This document shows positions 63,378-64,000 of a stretch of 64,000 bases of DNA, piece after piece. The stretch comes from an uncultured Bacteroides sp. (GTDB lineage: Bacteria; Bacteroidota; Bacteroidia; Cytophagales; Cyclobacteriaceae): the NCBI GenBank assembly GCA_902168185.1, contig CABHOV010000046.1, positions 744,001 through 808,000 on the forward strand. The letters run 5' to 3'. The notes beneath the pieces are model-generated. The model searched no databases. It was not told where the DNA came from and was given only the letters and a program-made list of their open reading frames with translations. Made by a program: the position numbers and the translations under genes. Positions within the stretch are counted from its first letter, which is position 1; each line of letters starts with the position of its first letter.

Positions 63378-64000
63378 CTACGCTTTTGCTGTATCCTTGT
63401 TTCTTACTTTCGTAAGGTACCAGATATTTGGTTTCACTCCGATTTCCTCCAATACCTGGTAGGCACGTGGGTTATCAGTAACCTTATCAATACTGTGTGG
63501 TTTCTTTTCGTCAAGCGGTCTGATTTTCAACAGCTTAGAGATTTTGCTCTCAGGATTGTTGATATCACCGAACACAATCGCTCCAGTTGAGCAGGCTGCA
63601 GAACAAGCGGTTACAACTTCACCATCTTTCAAAGCTCTTCTCTCCTTCTTCGCGGTAAGTTTACCGGCTTGAATACGTTGTACGCAGAATGAACATTTCT
63701 CCATTACACCGCGTGAACGTACGGTTACATCCGGGTTCAATACCATCTTACCTAAGTCGGTATTCATCGCTGGGTTAACAGTTTCGAATTGACTGTTATC
63801 GTGATATTTAAACCAGTTGAAACGTCTTACTTTATATGGACAGTTGTTAGCGCAATAACGTGTACCGATACAACGGTTATACGTCATTTGGTTAAGACCT
63901 TCTGTGCTATGGGTTGTTGCTGCAACCGGACAAACTGTTTCGCAAGGTGCGTTATTGCAATGCTGGCAAAGCATTGGTTGAAATACTACATCAGGATTTT
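63378..64000 (-). CDS. actB: Alternative complex III subunit ActB, C-terminal iron-sulfur part (cut by the window edge)
   Basis: The end of the iron-sulfur subunit. The frame is open to base 64000 and continues beyond it (NPDVVFQP before the first in-window Met), so the ATG at 63972-63974 is internal. The 207 visible residues bind iron-sulfur clusters: [46 protein letters not shown] and [14 protein letters not shown]. Together these fit the four ferredoxin-like cluster sites of ActB. The N-terminal molybdopterin-oxidoreductase-like domain would lie to the right of the window. It opens the part of the cluster seen here. Confidence 0.93.
   Translation of the reverse strand, partial: NPDVVFQPMLCQHCNNAPCETVCPVAATTHSTEGLNQMTYNRCIGTRYCANNCPYKVRRFNWFKYHDNSQFETVNPAMNTDLGKMVLNPDVTVRSRGVMEKCSFCVQRIQAGKLTAKKERRALKDGEVVTACSAACSTGAIVFGDINNPESKISKLLKIRPLDEKKPHSIDKVTDNPRAYQVLEEIGVKPNIWYLTKVRNKDTAKA

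Overview
The window looks like a chromosomal segment from a Bacteroidota bacterium, most likely order Cytophagales. The pointers are a SusC/SusD pair, a TonB-receptor/DUF4249 pair, promoters of the TTTG…TAnnTTTG type, weak Shine-Dalgarno sequences, an alternative complex III plus aa3-oxidase cluster, and moderate GC (mid-40s % by eye). The order assignment is inference.

Layout. 1-392 is the end of an unknown conserved gene. 482-7633 (minus) carries a class A penicillin-binding protein and an orphan SusD/SusC importer. 7972-8529 (plus) is a DUF4142 lipoprotein. 8667-14959 (minus) is a complete tetR-tolC-adaptor-RND efflux operon with two palindromes in front of tetR. 15217-18164 (minus) holds a GNAT acetyltransferase, a small secreted protein and a sulfatase. 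18759-19848 (plus) is an ECF sigma factor with a membrane partner. 20060-22473 is an AT-rich accessory patch: a lipoprotein, a frameshifted C10 (streptopain-like) protease and a small frameshifted gene. Two diverged direct copies of a ~110-nt unknown element bracket the patch, and it ends next to tRNA-Glu (23061-23132).

23328-31466 (plus) is mostly housekeeping: gapA, a membrane J-domain/TPR protein next to a TerB-like protein, a histidine kinase with an NTF2-like partner, a class III aminotransferase and an AI-2E-family permease. 31463-40166 (minus) has hslV, the pyruvate dehydrogenase E2 gene, and a probable three-gene outer-membrane operon: TonB receptor, DUF4249 lipoprotein, and a metallopeptidase/propeller/barrel fusion. 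40394-46777 contains a bestrophin-like channel, an SPFH-PH-like-ribbon-helix-helix trio, a secreted protein, mtgA and an ABC-F ATPase. 46839-50480 (minus) is a very large NtrY-like histidine kinase.

50566-64000 (minus) is one long respiratory cluster. In transcription order it reads actB (cut by the window edge), actC, actD, actE, actF, coxB, coxA, ctaA, ctaB, two subunit III paralogues, subunit IV, a SCO-like protein, DUF420, a small CxxC membrane protein and DUF983. It encodes quinol oxidation by alternative complex III, transfer to an aa3-type cytochrome c oxidase, heme A synthesis (ctaA, ctaB) and candidate assembly factors.

The least ordinary parts are the repeat-flanked protease patch, the peptidase-propeller-barrel fusion, the SCO-like protein without its copper cysteines, and an apparent excess of the TATA tetramer inside genes.
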